From the NCBI RefSeq assembly GCF_004322755.1, contig NZ_CP036401.1, forward strand, positions 6,820,001 through 6,884,000: a DNA stretch of 64,000 nt, read 5' to 3'. The notes beneath the pieces were generated by a model, which saw only the letters and a list, made by a program, of their open reading frames with translations, searched no databases and had not been told where the DNA came from. The DNA comes from Pseudoduganella albidiflava. GTDB taxonomy: Bacteria > Pseudomonadota > Gammaproteobacteria > Burkholderiales > Burkholderiaceae_D. Shown in pieces: positions 1 to 8,715 of this stretch. The translations under genes were made by a program, and so were the position numbers. Every line of letters begins with the position of its first letter. Within the stretch, counting starts at the first letter, position 1.

Positions 1-464
1 AGGCCGCGCACGAGCGCGGGATTGTCGACCGCCATCGCCAGCGCCACCAGCGTGCCCCAGGAATGGCCCAGCACGATGGCCTGGTCGACCTGCAAGGTCT
101 TCAGGGCCCCGGCCAGCAACGTGGCCTGCTCGGCCGGCGTCCAGATCGTGCTGCGTGGCCGGTCGCTGTAGCCGAAGCCCGGGCGGTCGAAGGCGATCAC
201 CGTATGGTCGCGCGCCAGCATGTCGATCAGGCCGGACAGTTCGAAATCCTGCGACGTGGCGCCATTGCCGTGCAACAGCACGACCACGGGGCCAGCGCCC
301 CGCTGCAGGTAATGCAGCTTCACCCCGTCGACGGTCACGAACTGGCCGGCCGGGGGATTCTCCGCCTCGGCCTGTTTCGTCTTGGTCCGGACCACCATGT
401 AGGCGGCCGCCAGGGCCCCTGCCACTGCCGCCCACCCTGCTTGTTTTCTGCTCAGCTGTAACAT
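1..464 (-). CDS. alpha/beta hydrolase, N-terminal part (runs off window start)
   Basis: This is the first 154 or so residues of an alpha/beta-fold hydrolase; the rest lies before base 1. It begins with a short hydrophobic segment (AAVAGALAAAYMVV, about residues 12-25) that could be a membrane anchor or signal. It has the oxyanion-hole HGN motif (VVLLHGNGA) near residue 66 and the nucleophile elbow GHSWG near residue 139. The family hydrolyses esters, epoxides or similar bonds, and the substrate cannot be told from this part. The start at 464 is supported by an AGGAGC Shine-Dalgarno 5 bases upstream. It is transcribed away from the Crp/Fnr gene block, so it has its own promoter within 465-614. 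Confidence 0.85.
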   Translation of the reverse strand, partial: MLQLSRKQAGWAAVAGALAAAYMVVRTKTKQAEAENPPAGQFVTVDGVKLHYLQRGAGPVVVLLHGNGATSQDFELSGLIDMLARDHTVIAFDRPGFGYSDRPRSTIWTPAEQATLLAGALKTLQVDQAIVLGHSWGTLVALAMAVDNPALVRG

Positions 465-614
465 GAAAAGCTCCTGATTCACCGTGTCCGAGACAGGCTA
501 AAGCAGGAAGGAGCTGCCATTTGTTAAGGCACTAACACAGAACGCGAATCGTTTACAACACGGCTGGGACACCAGCGGGTCAGCATGGCCGGGACCCCGC
601 AGGCACAGTGGCGT

Positions 615-1346
615 TCAGGCATGCGCCTCGAAGCTCCTGAGCCCCTCCAGGTCGAGGATGCGGATGCCGCCGTAATCCACGCGCAACAGCCCTTCCCGCT
701 CCAGCACCTGCAGGGCCTGGTTGGCCCGCTGGCGCGACGCGCCGGACAACAGCCCCACTTCTTCCTGCGAGATCTGCACCAGCCGCTGGCTGCCGGGATA
801 CAGGTGGGTGTTGAACAGCGAGGCCAGGCAGCGCGCCACCCGGGTATCGGGATCGAGCAGCCGCTCGTGTTCGACCATGCCGATGAACTGGCCCAGCCGT
901 TCGTTCAGCTGCATCAGCAGGAAGCGCGTGAACGGCAGGCTGGTCTCCAGCAGCCAGTGGAAGGTGTCGGCTGGCATGCGGGCGATGCGGCTGTCGCGCA
1001 GCGCCATCGCATCGTACTTGCGGCGCTCGTCCTTGAGCAGCGAACCTTCGCCGAACCAGCCGCCGGGCGGCACGCCGGTAAAGGTGACGCTCTTGCCGGA
1101 CGGCGAGAAATTGTTCATCTTCACCATGCCGGCAATGATGCCGATCCAGTTGTCGACCAGTTCCCCCTTGTGGCACACGAAGCCGCCTTTCGGCACGAAG
1201 ACCTCGAACGTGGTGGCCTCCACGCGCGCCATCTGCTCGGGCGTCAGCGCCTGCGCCCACAGGGCGCCGCGCAGTGCTTCTTTCAGGCTGGGAATGTCCA
1301 CGCTGTCCTTTATGCTGTATTCATGCTGTATTCGTGCCGTGTTCAT
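615..1346 (-). CDS. Crp/Fnr family transcriptional regulator
   Basis: A 243-residue cyclic-nucleotide-binding-like regulator. Residues about 40-150 form the cNMP-binding beta barrel (PGGWFGEGSLL and an RIARMPADTF-like segment), and residues about 165-235 form the Crp-type winged helix-turn-helix (ISQEEVGLLSGASRQRANQA). I see no Fnr-type N-terminal cysteine cluster, so an iron-sulfur oxygen sensor is unlikely. It is divergent from the acyl-CoA ligase/ABC transporter operon and is probably its regulator; a dyad at 1389-1406 lies between them. The start at 1346 gives MNTARIQ; an in-frame ATG at 1358 (MGRIMNT) is an alternative and neither has a strong ribosome site. The ligand is unknown. Confidence 0.88.
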   Translation of the reverse strand: MNTARIQHEYSIKDSVDIPSLKEALRGALWAQALTPEQMARVEATTFEVFVPKGGFVCHKGELVDNWIGIIAGMVKMNNFSPSGKSVTFTGVPPGGWFGEGSLLKDERRKYDAMALRDSRIARMPADTFHWLLETSLPFTRFLLMQLNERLGQFIGMVEHERLLDPDTRVARCLASLFNTHLYPGSQRLVQISQEEVGLLSGASRQRANQALQVLEREGLLRVDYGGIRILDLEGLRSFEAHA

Positions 1347-1388
1347 GATGCGCCCCATATTGCAACGCACCATCGAAAGTGGCGGCGA

Positions 1389-1406
1389 TTGTCTTTGAAA
1401 CGACAA
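1389..1406. promoter_or_regulatory. candidate Crp/Fnr-type operator (TTGTC-N8-GACAA)
   Basis: A perfect inverted repeat TTGTC/GACAA with an 8-base spacer lies between the divergent Crp/Fnr gene and the ligase/transporter operon. Read as TGT-N10-ACA it has the geometry of a Crp-family site (TGTnA-N6-TnACA). The sequence is seen directly; binding by the adjacent regulator is inference. Confidence 0.4.
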
Positions 1407-1483
1407 CCGCCGGGCAGGCATCGCAGTTAATATCATTGCATAAAAAGCGCGTCTCGCACCCTGCATCCGAATGGGAGATACTG

Positions 1484-3430
1484 ATGGACGCAATACCGGA
1501 GACATTCCCCCGCCTGCTGCTGGAACACGGGCGAACCCGGCCGCACAAGTGCGCCTACCGGGAAAAGTACCTGGGCATCTGGCAGGCCTGGACATGGGCC
1601 CAGGCGGGCGACGAAGTACGCGCCCTGGCCTGCGGCCTTGCCGCGCTTGGTTTCACGCGCGGCATGAACCTGGCCATCATCGGCGACAACCGGCCGCGCC
1701 TTTACTGGGCGATGCTGGCCGCGCAATGCCTGGGCGGCGTAGCCGTGCCGCTGTACCAGGATGCGCCGGCGGCGGACATGGCTTACGTGCTGGACAACGC
1801 CGAGATCCGCTATGCGATCGTGGAAGACCAGGAACAGGTCGACAAGCTGTTCGAGCTGAAGGCCGAATACGGCGGCATCGAGCACATCGCCTACGACGAC
1901 GAGCGCGGCATGCGCCACTACCGCCAGCGCGAGCTGGTGTCCTTCGCGCGCCTGCAGGAAGCGGGCCGCGCGTGGGACCAGGCCAACCCGGGCGGTTTCG
2001 ATGCCGCCGTGGAAGCGGGCCGCGGATCGGACAACGCGGTGATCCTGTACACCTCCGGCACCACCGGCAAGCCGAAGGGCGTTTGCCAGACGCATGCGGC
2101 ACTGATCGCCGCCGGCGCCGGCGGCACCGGTTTCGAACGGCTGACCGACAGTGAAAACGTGCTGTCCTACCTGCCGATGGCGTGGGTCGGCGATTGCCTG
2201 TTTTCCTTTGCCCAGGCACTCGTGGCGGGCTTCACCGTGAATTGCCCGGAGTCGGCGGAAACGGTGACGATCGACCTGCGTGAAATCGGCCCCACCTATT
2301 ATTTCGCCCCGCCGCGCATCTTCGAAGGCATGCTGACGCAGGTGATGATCCGCATGGAAGATGCGGGCACATTGAAACGCCGGATGTTCCATCATTTCAT
2401 GGAAGTGGCGCGCCGCGTGGGCGCCGACATCCTCGACGGCCGCCCGGTCCCGGCGGCGGACCGGTTGCGCTACGCGCTGGGCGACCTGCTCGTGTACGGC
2501 CCGCTGAAAAACGTGCTGGGCCTGTCCAGGGTGCGGGTGGCATATACGGCCGGCGCCGCGATCGGCCCCGACCTGTTCCGCTTCTACCGCTCGATCGGCA
2601 TCAACCTGAAGCAGTTCTACGGCTCCACCGAAACCTGCGCCTACATCTGCCTGCAGCCGGATGGCCAGATCAAGTTCGACAGCGTCGGCATGGCCGCGCC
2701 GGGCGTGGACGTGAAGCTGGCCGACAATGGCGAAGTGCTGGTCAAGTCGCCCACGCTGATGAGCTGCTACTTCAAGCGGCCCGATGCCACCATGGAGGCG
2801 ATCGATCCACAAGGCTGGTTCCACACCGGCGATGCCGGCATCTTCGACGCGGACGGCCACCTGAAGATCATCGACCGCGCGGCGGACGTGGGGCGCCTGA
2901 ACGGCGGCGCGATCTTCGCCCCGAACTATATCGAGAACAAGCTGAAGTTCTTCCCGTTCATCAAGGAAGCGGTCGCCTTCGGCCATGGGCGCGATACCGT
3001 ATGCGCCTTCCTCAATATCGACATGGACGCGGTGGGCAACTGGGCCGAACGGCGCAACATCGCCTACTCCGGCTATGCCGACCTGGCCGCCCACCCGCAG
3101 GTGTATGCGTTGATGACGGAATGCGTGGAAAAGGTCAACGCCGACCTGGCCGCCGATGCGGCCATGAGCGCCACGCAGATCCACCGCTTCCTCGTGCTGC
3201 ACAAGGAGCTCGACCCGGACGACGATGAACTGACCCGCACTCGCAAGGTGCGCCGCAAGTTCGTCGCCGAAAAATACCGCGTGCTCATCGAGGCGCTGTA
3301 TGGGGGCCGCGCCTCGCAGTACATTGAAACGCAGGTGAAGTTCGAGGATGGCCGCAGCGGCATCGTGGCGGCCGACCTGCGCATTGCCGACAGCCGCGTG
3401 TTGCCGCCCGATGTGCGGCGCGCGGCGTAA
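1484..3430 (+). CDS. AMP-dependent long-chain acyl-CoA synthetase-like ligase
   Basis: A 648-residue adenylate-forming enzyme that would activate a carboxylic acid to its CoA thioester with ATP. The AMP-binding P-loop YTSGTTGKPKG is near residue 188, the YGSTE motif near 380 and the GWFHTGDAG motif near 445. The length fits long-chain acyl-CoA synthetases of the FadD15/FACS group rather than acetyl-CoA synthetase. The start is chosen at 1484 because of the GGGAG site 7 bases upstream. It is the first gene of a run ending at 9980 that encodes a Liv-type ABC transporter and a second CoA ligase, so transport and activation of the same acid are probably coupled. The actual substrate (fatty or aromatic acid) is not visible. 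Confidence 0.88.
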   Translation: MDAIPETFPRLLLEHGRTRPHKCAYREKYLGIWQAWTWAQAGDEVRALACGLAALGFTRGMNLAIIGDNRPRLYWAMLAAQCLGGVAVPLYQDAPAADMAYVLDNAEIRYAIVEDQEQVDKLFELKAEYGGIEHIAYDDERGMRHYRQRELVSFARLQEAGRAWDQANPGGFDAAVEAGRGSDNAVILYTSGTTGKPKGVCQTHAALIAAGAGGTGFERLTDSENVLSYLPMAWVGDCLFSFAQALVAGFTVNCPESAETVTIDLREIGPTYYFAPPRIFEGMLTQVMIRMEDAGTLKRRMFHHFMEVARRVGADILDGRPVPAADRLRYALGDLLVYGPLKNVLGLSRVRVAYTAGAAIGPDLFRFYRSIGINLKQFYGSTETCAYICLQPDGQIKFDSVGMAAPGVDVKLADNGEVLVKSPTLMSCYFKRPDATMEAIDPQGWFHTGDAGIFDADGHLKIIDRAADVGRLNGGAIFAPNYIENKLKFFPFIKEAVAFGHGRDTVCAFLNIDMDAVGNWAERRNIAYSGYADLAAHPQVYALMTECVEKVNADLAADAAMSATQIHRFLVLHKELDPDDDELTRTRKVRRKFVAEKYRVLIEALYGGRASQYIETQVKFEDGRSGIVAADLRIADSRVLPPDVRRAA

Positions 3431-3443
3431 TGGAGAAGCACCG

Positions 3444-4295
3444 ATGCTGATGAACGAACCCGACACGCTGTTCCAGCCCCGCCGGGACATCGGCCCCGTG
3501 ATCCTGGACCTGCGCAATATCTCGCTGTCGTTCGGCGGCGTGAAGGCACTGACCGACATCTCGTTCGACGTGCGCCAGCACGAGATCCGCGCGATCATCG
3601 GCCCGAACGGCGCCGGCAAGAGCTCGATGCTGAACGTGATCAACGGCGTGTACCGGCCGCAGAAGGGGGAAATCGTGTTTCGCGGCCAGCACCGGCGCAA
3701 CATGGATTGCCATGCGGCGGCAAAGTCGGGCATCGCGCGCACGTTCCAGAACATCGCACTGTTCAAGGGCATGACGGTGCTGGACAACGTGATGACCGGC
3801 CGTAACCTCAAGATGAAGTCGAATTTCCTGCTGCAGGCGCTGTACTGGGGCCCGGCGCGGCGCGAGGAAATCGCCCACCGCCGCAAGGCCGAGGAAATCA
3901 TCGACTTCCTCGAGATCCAGCACATCCGCAAGACCCCCGTCGGCCGCCTGCCGTACGGCCTGCAGAAACGGGTCGAACTGGCCCGCGCGCTGGCCGCCGA
4001 ACCGGAAATCCTGCTGCTGGACGAACCGATGGCCGGCATGAACGTGGAGGAAAAGCAGGACATGTGCCGCTTCATCCTCGACGTGAACGACCAGTTCGGC
4101 ACGACGATCGTGCTGATCGAGCACGACATGGGGGTGGTGATGGATATCTCGGACCGGGTGGTGGTGCTCGATTACGGCCGCAAGATCGGCGATGGCACGC
4201 CGGACGAGGTGCGCGGCAATCCGGAAGTGATCAAGGCCTACCTTGGAACAGCGGCCGATGGTGCAGAGGGCGCGGAAGGCGGCCATGGACATTAA
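3444..4295 (+). CDS. Liv-type ABC transporter ATP-binding protein (LivG-like)
   Basis: A 283-residue ATPase of the branched-chain amino acid transport class. It has Walker A GPNGAGKSS near residue 53, a signature region LPYGLQKRVELARAL in which LSGGQ is replaced by PYGLQ, and Walker B ILLLDEPMAGMN near 190. The ATG at 3444 has a GGAGAAG site and starts 13 bases after the ligase stop. Its 3' end overlaps the permease start. In this family such ATPases pair with a LivF-type ATPase, found here at 7562. The substrate class can be broader than amino acids (aromatic acids, urea, amides); the flanking CoA ligases argue for an organic acid. Confidence 0.92.
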   Translation: MLMNEPDTLFQPRRDIGPVILDLRNISLSFGGVKALTDISFDVRQHEIRAIIGPNGAGKSSMLNVINGVYRPQKGEIVFRGQHRRNMDCHAAAKSGIARTFQNIALFKGMTVLDNVMTGRNLKMKSNFLLQALYWGPARREEIAHRRKAEEIIDFLEIQHIRKTPVGRLPYGLQKRVELARALAAEPEILLLDEPMAGMNVEEKQDMCRFILDVNDQFGTTIVLIEHDMGVVMDISDRVVVLDYGRKIGDGTPDEVRGNPEVIKAYLGTAADGAEGAEGGHGH

Positions 4296-5187
4296 TTTCT
4301 TCTTCGAGGTCCTGATCGGCGGCCTGCTGTCGGGCGTGATGTATGCGCTGGTGGCCATCGGTTTCGTGCTGATCTACAAAGCGTCCGGTGTCTTCAACTT
4401 CGCCCAGGGCGCGATGGTGTTCTTCGCCGCGCTGACCTGCGTGGGCCTGATGGACAAGTTCGGCATGTCGCTGTGGCTGGCCATCCCCTGCACGGCGGTG
4501 GCGATGATCCTCCTCGGCATCGCCATCGAGCGGGTGGTGCTGCGCCCGCTGGTGAACCAGCCGGAGATCACGCTGTTCATGGCCACCATCGGCCTGGCCT
4601 TTTTCCTCGAAGGCCTGGCGCAGCTGCTGTGGGGCTCGCAGGTACACCAGCTGCCGCTGCCGATCGAGGACGTGCCGCTGCAATCGCTGCTGGACCGCTT
4701 CAACATCGTGGTGTCGCAGTTCGACGTGATCGCCGCCATCATCTGCGGCGTGCTGGTTGCCGTGCTGGCGCTGCTGTTCGCGAAAACCAAGGTCGGCCGC
4801 GCCCTGCGCGCCGTGGCGGACGATCACCAGGCCGCCCTCGCCGTGGGCATCCCGCTGCAGCGCATCTGGGCGATCCTGTGGGCCGTGGCCGGCGTGGTGG
4901 CGCTGGTGGCGGGCTTGCTGTGGGGTGCGCGCAACGGCGTGCAGTTCGCCCTGACATTCATCGCCCTGAAGGCCCTGCCGGTGCTGATCCTGGGCGGCTT
5001 CACGTCGGTACCCGGTGCGATCGTCGGCGGCCTGATCATCGGTGCTTCCGAGAAGATGGCCGAGGTGTACATCGGCCCGCTGGTCGGCGGCGGCATCGAG
5101 GGCTGGTTCCCTTACGTGCTGGCGCTGCTGTTCCTGCTGGTGCGGCCGGAAGGGCTGTTCGGCGAAAAGATCATCCGGAGGATCTGA
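4285..5187 (+). CDS. Liv-type ABC transporter permease (LivH-like)
   Basis: A 300-residue inner-membrane permease with about eight hydrophobic helices and the typical LivH N-terminus (LLSGVMYALVAIGFVLIYKA) and a late GFTSVPGAIVGGLIIG segment. It forms the membrane channel with the LivM-like permease next to it. I take the ATG at 4285, preceded by GGAAGG, rather than an in-frame ATG at 4243; the gene then overlaps the ATPase gene by 11 bases, consistent with translational coupling. Confidence 0.92.
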   Translation: MDINFFFEVLIGGLLSGVMYALVAIGFVLIYKASGVFNFAQGAMVFFAALTCVGLMDKFGMSLWLAIPCTAVAMILLGIAIERVVLRPLVNQPEITLFMATIGLAFFLEGLAQLLWGSQVHQLPLPIEDVPLQSLLDRFNIVVSQFDVIAAIICGVLVAVLALLFAKTKVGRALRAVADDHQAALAVGIPLQRIWAILWAVAGVVALVAGLLWGARNGVQFALTFIALKALPVLILGGFTSVPGAIVGGLIIGASEKMAEVYIGPLVGGGIEGWFPYVLALLFLLVRPEGLFGEKIIRRI

Positions 5188-5188
5188 C

Positions 5189-6247
5189 ATGTTCTACCGC
5201 GAAGCCGGGCAATTCCGCACCACCTACGAAGCCGACGGCCAGCTGCTGCCGATACGGCAGGACCGCATCGCACTGATCGCCACGCTGGCCATCGCCGCGC
5301 TGGCGGTGCCGTTCCTTGCCTCCCCTTATATGCTGTCGGCGATCCTGATTCCCTTCCTGATCTTCGCGCTGGCCGCGCTGGGCCTGAACATCCTCACCGG
5401 CTATGCCGGCCAGCTGTCGCTGGGCACCGCCGCGTTCATGGCGGTCGGTGCGTTCGCGTCGTGGAATTTCGTGGCGCGCATCCCCGGCATCCCGATGCTG
5501 CTTGCCTTCGTGCTGGGCGGCCTGTGCGCGGCCCTCGTCGGCATCGCCTTCGGCCTGCCGTCGCTGCGCATCCGCGGGTTCTACCTTGCCGCCGCCACGC
5601 TGGCCACGCAATTCTTCGTGATCTGGTGCCTGACGAAGATTTCATGGCTGACCGGCGGCAGCGCTTCCGGCGTGATCACCGCGCAGCGCATCGAGATCAT
5701 GGGCTACGTGTTCGACACGCCGCAGCGCAAGTACGTGCTGGTACTGCTGGTGGTGGCGCTGATGGCGCTGCTGGCCAAGAACCTGGTGCGCTCCAACGTG
5801 GGCCGCTCGTGGATGGCGGTGCGGGACATGGACATGGCGGCCGAGGTGATCGGCATCCGCCCGATGCGCACCAAACTGCTGGCGTTCGCCGTCAGCTCGT
5901 TCTATTGCGGCGTGGCCGGCGCGCTGTATGCGTTTGCCTACCTGGGCACGGTGGAGCCGGAAGCCTACAGCCTTGACCTGTCGTTCCGCATCCTGTTCAT
6001 GATCATCATCGGCGGCGTGGGATCGATCCTCGGCTCGTTCCTGGGCGCGGCCTTCATCGTGCTGCTGCCGGTGTTCCTGAACATCGCCGCGCACGGCCTC
6101 GCGCTGCCCACCAGCGTGGCGTCGAACCTCGAACTGATGGTGTTCGGCGCATTGATCATCTTCTTCCTGATCGTGGAACCGCATGGCCTGGCGCGCCTGT
6201 GGCAGATCGGCAAGGAGAAGCTGCGCCTGTGGCCGTTCCCCCATTAA
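5189..6247 (+). CDS. Liv-type ABC transporter permease (LivM-like)
   Basis: A 352-residue permease with about ten hydrophobic segments; it starts one base after the LivH stop with a CGGAGGATC ribosome site. The conserved LivM region (ALGLNILTGYAGQLSLG) is near residue 66, and the coupling region SWMAVRDMDMAAEVIGI, which contacts the ATPases, is near 210. It should pair with the LivH-like protein as the heterodimeric channel. An in-frame upstream extension to 5042 lies inside the preceding gene and is rejected. Confidence 0.92.
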   Translation: MFYREAGQFRTTYEADGQLLPIRQDRIALIATLAIAALAVPFLASPYMLSAILIPFLIFALAALGLNILTGYAGQLSLGTAAFMAVGAFASWNFVARIPGIPMLLAFVLGGLCAALVGIAFGLPSLRIRGFYLAAATLATQFFVIWCLTKISWLTGGSASGVITAQRIEIMGYVFDTPQRKYVLVLLVVALMALLAKNLVRSNVGRSWMAVRDMDMAAEVIGIRPMRTKLLAFAVSSFYCGVAGALYAFAYLGTVEPEAYSLDLSFRILFMIIIGGVGSILGSFLGAAFIVLLPVFLNIAAHGLALPTSVASNLELMVFGALIIFFLIVEPHGLARLWQIGKEKLRLWPFPH

Positions 6248-6269
6248 AAATAATCCAAAGGAGACCATC

Positions 6270-7565
6270 ATGAAGCTGTTGCATTCGATCGTCGTCGGCG
6301 CAGTGCTCGCTGCCACCGTCGCACCTGCCTTCGCGCAGGAGCAGTTCGTGGCGCTGCCCTCCTACCGCGTCGGGCCGTACGCCTCGGGAGGCTCCGGCTT
6401 CTATGGCGGCATCATCGACTATTTTTCGCTCGTCAACGCGGCGGGCGGCGTCAACGGCGTCAAGATCGCCTGGCAGGAATGCGAGACGGAATACAACCCG
6501 TCGCGCGGCGTGGAATGCTACGAGCGCCTGAAAACCCAGCGCGGCGGCGCCACGCTGGTCGAGCCGCTGTCGACCAGCATCGCCTACGGCATCCTCGACC
6601 GCATCCCGCAGGACAAGATCCCGATGACGATGCTGGGCTACGGCCGCTCGGATGCGGCCAACGGCAAGGTATTCCCCTACGTATTCCCGCTCATTTCCAG
6701 CTACTGGAGCCAGGCCGCCGCGATGGTGAAATACCTGGCCGACAAGAACGGCGGCTCGCTGAAGGGCAAGAAGATCGTGCACCTGTACCACGACTCCGCG
6801 TTCGGCAAGGAACCCTTGCCGGTACTGGAAGCGCTGGCGAAACAGCAGGGCTTCGAACTGGTGAAGATCCCGGTGGCGCCGCCCGGCAGCGAGCAGCAGG
6901 CGCAATGGCTGCAGATCCGGCAGGCGCGGCCCGACCACGTGATCCTGTGGGGCTGGGGCGTGATGAATTCGGTGGCGATCAAGACCGCGCAGCGCAACGG
7001 CTTCCCGCGCGAGAAGATCCTCGGCGTGTGGTGGGCCGGCTCCGAGGAGGATACCGTGCCGTCCGGCGACGCCGCCAAGGGCTACACGGCGATGTCGTTC
7101 AACACCCCCGGCAATTACCCGGTGCTCGATGAAATCCGTACGAAGCTGTACAAGGCCGGCAAGGGCAACCTGTCCGACCAGGCCCGCATCGGTTCCGTGT
7201 ACCACATGCGCGGCGTGACCGCCGGCATCCTGTTCGTCGAGGCGATGCGCACCGCGCAGGAAAAATTCGGCAAGGGCAAGCCCGTCACCGGCGAGCAGAT
7301 GCGCTGGGGCCTGGAACACCTGAACATCGACGCGGCGCGGCAGAAGGCGGTGGGCGCGGCGAACATGTTCCCCACCGTGAAGACCAGCTGCGAAGACCAC
7401 GAAGGTTCCGGTGCCGTGAAGGTGCAGCAATGGGATGGCAAGAAGTGGAACGCCATCACGCCGAACTGGATCGTGGGCGACCGCGCGCTGGTGAAGAAGC
7501 TGATCGACGAATCGTCGAACAAGTACGCGGCCGAGAAAAACCTGAAGCCGGCCTGCATGCCATGA
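6270..7565 (+). CDS. periplasmic binding protein of the Liv-type ABC transporter
   Basis: A 431-residue type I periplasmic binding protein with a clear signal peptide (MKLLHSIVVGAVLAATVAPAFA, cleavage after AFA). The start is fixed by an AAAGGAG site 6 bases upstream of 6270. It is about 50 residues longer than LivK, as seen in members that bind aromatic or other organic acids. The lobes contain YEPLSTS-like and KIVHLYHDSAFGKE segments, the second typical of the hinge strand. It captures the substrate in the periplasm and delivers it to the LivH/LivM-like permeases. It lies 22 bases after the permease gene. The ligand is unknown. Confidence 0.9.
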   Translation: MKLLHSIVVGAVLAATVAPAFAQEQFVALPSYRVGPYASGGSGFYGGIIDYFSLVNAAGGVNGVKIAWQECETEYNPSRGVECYERLKTQRGGATLVEPLSTSIAYGILDRIPQDKIPMTMLGYGRSDAANGKVFPYVFPLISSYWSQAAAMVKYLADKNGGSLKGKKIVHLYHDSAFGKEPLPVLEALAKQQGFELVKIPVAPPGSEQQAQWLQIRQARPDHVILWGWGVMNSVAIKTAQRNGFPREKILGVWWAGSEEDTVPSGDAAKGYTAMSFNTPGNYPVLDEIRTKLYKAGKGNLSDQARIGSVYHMRGVTAGILFVEAMRTAQEKFGKGKPVTGEQMRWGLEHLNIDAARQKAVGAANMFPTVKTSCEDHEGSGAVKVQQWDGKKWNAITPNWIVGDRALVKKLIDESSNKYAAEKNLKPACMP

Positions 7566-8362
7566 GCACGCTGTCGGTCAACAATATCGAAGTCATCTAC
7601 GACCATGTGATCCTGGTGCTGAAAGGCGTGTCGCTGGAAGTGCCGCAAGGTGCCATCGTGGCGCTGCTGGGCGCCAATGGCGCCGGCAAGTCCACCACGC
7701 TGAAGACCATTTCCACGCTGCTGCGCGGCGAACGGGGCGACGTGACGAAGGGCGAAGTGCGCTTCAACGGCGAGCGCGTGGACCAGCTGACGCCGAACGC
7801 GCTGGTCACGCGCGGCCTGGCGCAGGTGATGGAAGGCCGCCACTGCTTCGGCCACCTGACGATCGAGGAAAACCTGCTGACCGGCGCCTACACGCGCAAG
7901 CTGTCGCGTGCCGAGCTGCGCGAGGCGCTGGAGCGGGTCTATCACTACTTTCCCAGGCTGAAGGAGCGGCGCACCAGCCAGGCCGGCTACACCTCGGGCG
8001 GCGAGCAGCAGATGTGCGCGATCGGCCGGGCATTGATGGCCAAGCCGACCATGATCCTGCTGGACGAGCCATCGATGGGCATCGCGCCGCAGATCGTCGA
8101 GGAAATCTTCGGCATCGTGAAGGACCTCAACACGAACGAGGGCGTGTCCTTCCTGCTGGCCGAACAGAACACCATGGTGGCGCTGCGCTACGCGGACTTC
8201 GGCTACATCCTGGAAAACGGCCGCGTGGTGATGGAAGGCGATGCCGCGGAACTGGCGGCCAACGAGGACGTGAAGGAATTCTACCTGGGCGTGTCCGGCG
8301 CGGGCCGGCGCAGCTTCCGCGACCAGAAATTCTACAAGCGGCGCAAGCGGTGGCTGTCATGA
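7562..8362 (+). CDS. Liv-type ABC transporter ATP-binding protein (LivF-like)
   Basis: A 266-residue ATPase with Walker A GANGAGKSTT near residue 38, signature TSGGEQQMCAIGRAL (LSGGQ replaced by SGGEQ) near 144, Walker B MILLDEPSMG and an H-loop position occupied by Q (LLAEQNTM), as in many LivF proteins. The start ATG overlaps the binding-protein stop (ATGA). It is about 30 residues longer than typical LivF because of a basic C-terminal tail (KFYKRRKRWLS). It completes the two-ATPase Liv-type transporter. Confidence 0.92.
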   Translation: MSTLSVNNIEVIYDHVILVLKGVSLEVPQGAIVALLGANGAGKSTTLKTISTLLRGERGDVTKGEVRFNGERVDQLTPNALVTRGLAQVMEGRHCFGHLTIEENLLTGAYTRKLSRAELREALERVYHYFPRLKERRTSQAGYTSGGEQQMCAIGRALMAKPTMILLDEPSMGIAPQIVEEIFGIVKDLNTNEGVSFLLAEQNTMVALRYADFGYILENGRVVMEGDAAELAANEDVKEFYLGVSGAGRRSFRDQKFYKRRKRWLS

Positions 8363-8715
8363 ACCTGAACAAGGCAAAGAAACTGTGTGCCGGGCTGCCC
8401 GGCGCCACGCAGGATGTGAAATGGGAATCGAGCCTGGTCTTCTCGGTGGGAGGCAAGATGTTTGCAGCCACGCACACCGATCCGAAGGCCGGCCGCATCA
8501 GTTTCAAGGTCGACGACGATGCCTTCCTGGCGCTGACGGACCGGCCAGGCTTCATCCCGGCGCCCTACCTGGCGCGGGCGAAATGGGTGCAGATCGACGA
8601 CCTGAAAGCGGTATCGGACGAGGAAGCGGCCGCGCTGCTCAGGCGTGCGCACGAAATCATTTTCGGCAAGCTGACGAAAAAGCTGCAGAAGGACATCACG
8701 GAAGGCGGTCCATGA
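8359..8715 (+). CDS. MmcQ/YjbR family DNA-binding-like protein
   Basis: A 118-residue protein of the MmcQ/YjbR family (YjbR-type double-wing fold). The family signature is visible as LPGATQDVKWESSLVFSVGGKMFA near the N-terminus (given here in parts: LPGATQDVKW, then SLVFSVGGKMFA) and SFKVDDDAFLALTDRPG in the middle. It overlaps the ATPase stop and the next gene's start by ATGA junctions, so it is embedded in the operon. The molecular role of the family is not settled; some members were proposed to bind DNA. Its presence in a transport/CoA-ligase operon is unusual and may only reflect transcription coupling. Confidence 0.85.
   Translation: MNLNKAKKLCAGLPGATQDVKWESSLVFSVGGKMFAATHTDPKAGRISFKVDDDAFLALTDRPGFIPAPYLARAKWVQIDDLKAVSDEEAAALLRRAHEIIFGKLTKKLQKDITEGGP

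Noticed and set aside
1433..4129. Long open frame (about 900 codons) on the minus strand opposite the ligase and LivG-like genes
   Set aside because: It mirrors the high-GC codon pattern of the real plus-strand genes, has no recognisable domain and no ribosome site; it is a shadow frame.
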